A stretch of DNA of 64,000 nucleotides from Myceligenerans crystallogenes (GTDB lineage: Bacteria; Actinomycetota; Actinomycetes; Actinomycetales; Cellulomonadaceae): positions 1 to 64,000 of the forward strand of contig NZ_BAAANL010000012.1 of the NCBI RefSeq assembly GCF_039529775.1. Direction: 5' to 3'. Each line of letters opens with the position of its first letter. Within the stretch, counting starts at the first letter, position 1. Made by a program: the position numbers and the translations under genes. The notes beneath the pieces were generated by a model that searched no databases, had not been told where the DNA came from, and saw only the letters and a program-made list of their open reading frames with translations. This document shows, one piece after another, positions 61,338-64,000 of the stretch.

Positions 61338-64000
61338 ATGCAGGGCATCAACCCCGGGCAGTGGCGCCTCGCGCGCGTCGAGATCGTCAACTGGGGCACG
61401 TTCCCGGGCCACCACCGGATCGACGTGGCGCGGGAGGGCTTCCTGCTGACCGGTCACTCCGGATCGGGCAAGTCCTCGCTGGTGGACGCCGTGGCGGCGG
61501 TGCTCACGCCGCCGTCGGACCTGCGGTTCAACGCGGCCGCGGCCTCGGTCGCGGGCGGCACGGGCCGCGGGGACCGGTCCGTGGCGAGCTACGTGCGCGG
61601 CGCGTGGCGGCACCGGACGGACGAGGCGACGGGCGAGGCGGTCGCGGACACGCTGCGGCCGTCCACCACGTGGAGCGGCGTGCTGCTGCGTTACGAGGAC
61701 GGCGCCGGGCACGCCGCCACGCTCGTGCGGCTCATGCTGCTGCGGCGGGGCTCCGACCGGGTGGCGGACCTGTTCGTGCACCAGCCGGGAGAGGCCGACC
61801 TGCTCGACCTCGAGCCGTTCGTCCGCACCGGCCTGGACGCCCCGGGTCTGCGCAAGCACCTGCCGGAGGCCACCGTCTCGGACCGGCACGCCGCTTTCGC
61901 CGGGGCGTTCAGCGAGCGCCTCGGCGTCGGCGACCCGAGCGCGCTGGTGCTGCTGCACCGGACGCAGTCGGCGAAGAACCTGGGCAGCCTGGACGACCTG
62001 TTCCGGGACTACATGCTCGACGAGCCGATCACGTTCGGCCTGGCGGAGGCCGCGGCGCAGCAGTTCGCGGAGGTGACGCGCGCGCACGCGCGGATCGACG
62101 ACGCGCGGCGGCAGCTGGAGGCGCTGGACCGGCTGGTGCCGTTGTGCCGGCAGTACGACGACGGCGCGCGCTCGGCGGTGCAGGCGGCGACGCTGCGCGG
62201 GTCGCTGGAGCCGTACCGGGACATGGTCAAGCTGGAGCTGGCCGCGGCGGCGCTGGCCGACGCGCAGCGGTCCGAGGACACGGCGGCGAACGACCGGGAG
62301 GCGGCCGAGGCGGAGTTGGAGCAGGCCGTGAGCGCCCATCGGCAGGCGGTGAGCGTGGCGCAGGTGCGCGGCGGTCAGGCGATGGCCACGCAGGGCGACC
62401 GGCTGCAGCGGGCGGGCGAGATCGCGGCGCTGGTGCGCTCGCGCCGGTCGGAGCTGGCGGCGGACCTGCAGTCGGTGGGGCTGACGCCGCCGGAGTCGTT
62501 CGCGGAGTTCTCGGCGCTGCGGGAGCTGGCGCGCACGGAGCTGGCGGCGGCGGGCGGGGACGCCGTGACGGGCGCGACGCCGGTCCTGACGGGCCCGGCG
62601 GCGCAGATGCGCAAGGCGCACGAGGCGCGGGCGGCCGTCGTGGCGGAGCACGCGCGGATCTCGGCGCAGGTGCAGGCGCTGCGCACGTCGCGCAGCAATC
62701 TCCCGGCCGAGCTGATCGCGGCGCGGCGGAAGCTGTGCGAGGTGACGGGGATCGCCGAGTCCGCGCTGCGGTTCGCGGCGGAGCTGCTGCGGGTCCGGTC
62801 CGGCCAGGAGCAGTGGGCCGGGGCGATCGAGAAGGTGCTGCGCCCGCTGGCCACGATCCTGCTCGTCCCGGCCGCCTACCAGGACGTGGTGCGTGAGGCG
62901 GTGGCGTCGTCGTCGGGCATCGACCTGGAGTTCCAGGTGGTGGGGGTGCGCGCCGACGCGCCGCGCGCGGCGTCGCACCCGGACTCGCTGATCCACAAGG
63001 TCGAGGTGGCCGACGTGCCGGGCGCGCCCTGGCTGCACCACCGGCTGTCGGACTTCGACTACCGCTGCGTGGCCGGCACCGAGGACTTCGACGACGTCGA
63101 ACGGGCGGTCACGCCCGCGGGTCAGGTGAAGCACGCGGGCGATCACCTCGCGGTGCACGACGCCGCCGACCCGGGCGCGCGGATCCTCGGCGACGACATC
63201 ACGGACAAGCTCGACCACCTGCTGGGGCAGGCACGGGACGTGCAGGCGCGGCTGACCGCGGCCGAGGACGCCGTCGCCGCGGCGACGAACGCCGAGCGCG
63301 ACCGGCTGCAGCGGGTGTTCGCGCTGCGGCAGGTGCAGCGGCGCGAGTGGCACGACGTCGACATCGAGTCGGCCGAGCAGAACCTCGCGGAGGCGCAGCG
63401 CACGTTCGACTCGCTGCTCACCGGCACGCAGGATCTGGCCACGGCCGAGCACGACGTCGAGGAGGCGGAGGAGCGGCTGTCCGCGGCCCGCGTCACGGCC
63501 GCCGTGGCGGCGGACGTGCTCGCGGAGGCGCGGGCGGCGCGGCGCGCGATCGAGCGGGTGGTGGAGCAGCTGCGCGGCGCGTCGGCGCCGGACGCGATCC
63601 CGGACGCCCATCGCGAGGAGCTGGAGGGGCGGTACGCGCAGGTGCGCCGGACGGTCACGCACGATGTCGTGGACGAGGTGTCGCTGGCGGTGTCGCGCAC
63701 GCTGGACGGCGAGCGCGAGGCGGGGCTGCGCAGCTCCGGGGCGGCCGAACGGGAGATCACCGGGCTGCTCGCGGAGTTCCGGCGGAGCTGGCCGGCGCTG
63801 ACCCGGGACCTGGGTGCGGGCGTGGGCGACCGGGCGCGGTACCTGGAGCTCGCCGAGTCCGTGCGGACCCGGCGGCTGCCGGAGCTGGAGGCCGAGCTGG
63901 AGCAGATGCTGGCCGGGGTCGCGCAGCGTGCCCTGGACCGGCTCGCGGCCGAGATCCGGCAGGCGCCCGGCGTGATCCGCGAGCGGATCGTGCCGGTGAA
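61338..64000 (+). CDS. jetC: Wadjet SMC-like ATPase JetC, 3'-truncated by window
   Basis: MukB/SbcC-like SMC ATPase. ATG 61338 follows GAGGGA; GTG 61332 in the same frame overlaps the jetB stop and is also possible. The start is INPGQWRLARVEIVNWGTFP, with Walker A TGHSGSGKSSL (K45). Coiled-coil arms rich in Glu/Arg/Ala follow from about residue 250 and again from about 620, with a hinge-like globular section between. The frame is open at the right edge, so the second arm, signature and Walker B are outside. jetD (toprim-like nuclease) is expected next and cannot be seen. Confidence 0.92.
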   Translation, partial: MQGINPGQWRLARVEIVNWGTFPGHHRIDVAREGFLLTGHSGSGKSSLVDAVAAVLTPPSDLRFNAAAASVAGGTGRGDRSVASYVRGAWRHRTDEATGEAVADTLRPSTTWSGVLLRYEDGAGHAATLVRLMLLRRGSDRVADLFVHQPGEADLLDLEPFVRTGLDAPGLRKHLPEATVSDRHAAFAGAFSERLGVGDPSALVLLHRTQSAKNLGSLDDLFRDYMLDEPITFGLAEAAAQQFAEVTRAHARIDDARRQLEALDRLVPLCRQYDDGARSAVQAATLRGSLEPYRDMVKLELAAAALADAQRSEDTAANDREAAEAELEQAVSAHRQAVSVAQVRGGQAMATQGDRLQRAGEIAALVRSRRSELAADLQSVGLTPPESFAEFSALRELARTELAAAGGDAVTGATPVLTGPAAQMRKAHEARAAVVAEHARISAQVQALRTSRSNLPAELIAARRKLCEVTGIAESALRFAAELLRVRSGQEQWAGAIEKVLRPLATILLVPAAYQDVVREAVASSSGIDLEFQVVGVRADAPRAASHPDSLIHKVEVADVPGAPWLHHRLSDFDYRCVAGTEDFDDVERAVTPAGQVKHAGDHLAVHDAADPGARILGDDITDKLDHLLGQARDVQARLTAAEDAVAAATNAERDRLQRVFALRQVQRREWHDVDIESAEQNLAEAQRTFDSLLTGTQDLATAEHDVEEAEERLSAARVTAAVAADVLAEARAARRAIERVVEQLRGASAPDAIPDAHREELEGRYAQVRRTVTHDVVDEVSLAVSRTLDGEREAGLRSSGAAEREITGLLAEFRRSWPALTRDLGAGVGDRARYLELAESVRTRRLPELEAELEQMLAGVAQRALDRLAAEIRQAPGVIRERIVPV

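Noticed and set aside
60420..63662. Very long open frame on the minus strand opposite jetB-jetC
   Set aside because: High GC keeps antisense frames open. It is Arg/Pro/His-rich without domains, and the plus strand shows clear Wadjet proteins.

Overview
The window is high-GC DNA with dense, short-spaced genes, GTG starts and ATGA/GTGA overlaps, typical of an actinobacterium. A GH12-CBM2 cellulase, a GH62 arabinofuranosidase, a T-box-controlled ileS and a SigE-family sigma factor suggest a plant-polymer-degrading soil Micrococcales relative (Cellulomonas/Promicromonosporaceae type). That placement is inference; no rRNA or tRNA gene is present to confirm it.

Layout. 1-9128: a three-gene defence operon with a Zn-ribbon adenine methylase (DUF1156, 5' end outside the window), a HEPN-DUF499 ATPase and a SNF2 helicase-DUF3883 protein. 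9149-11018: an ATPase remnant, an APH-fold kinase and a DUF805 membrane protein. 11275-12923: a lipoprotein/secreted protein pair. 12995-18421: a polymorphic toxin with three enzyme-like domains (RelA/SpoT-like, papain-like, TNT) and two immunity-like genes. 18600-19303: a HigBA-type toxin-antitoxin pair with a palindromic operator. 19503-20790: GH62 enzyme with a LacI-type operator. 20851-24720: ileS with its T-box leader. 24814-26831: sigma/anti-sigma pair and repeats. 26918-27889: AbiEi/DUF559 protein. 28052-32184: Hen1-Pnkp RNA repair operon. 32215-33809: truncated trans-sulfuration gene and BenE transporter. 33903-35594: molybdopterin oxidoreductase. 35826-37972: TetR-ABC exporter operon. 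38027-43799: glycosyltransferase, MerR regulator, SulP transporter, SDR and a membrane protein. 43824-46797: tryptophan-to-anthranilate operon (TDO, amidohydrolase, kynureninase). 46891-49675: small enzymes, lipoproteins and an HhH-GPD protein. 50009-52848: a visibly AT-richer two-gene island (IF2_N-AAA ATPase plus HEPN protein). 52943-54118: GH12-CBM2 cellulase. 54318-58877: housekeeping and unknown genes. 59051 to the right edge: Wadjet jetA-jetB-jetC, cut by the window end.

The main theme is conflict: a methylase/helicase system, a multi-domain toxin, HigBA, AbiEi/DUF559, RNA repair, an unfamiliar ATPase-HEPN pair and Wadjet all lie within 64 kb. The best candidate for an undescribed system is the ATPase-HEPN pair at 50009-52848. 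A second genome-scale signal is a family of five related imperfect palindromes (24814, 26782, 27995, 33847 and 54246), each just downstream of a stop codon.
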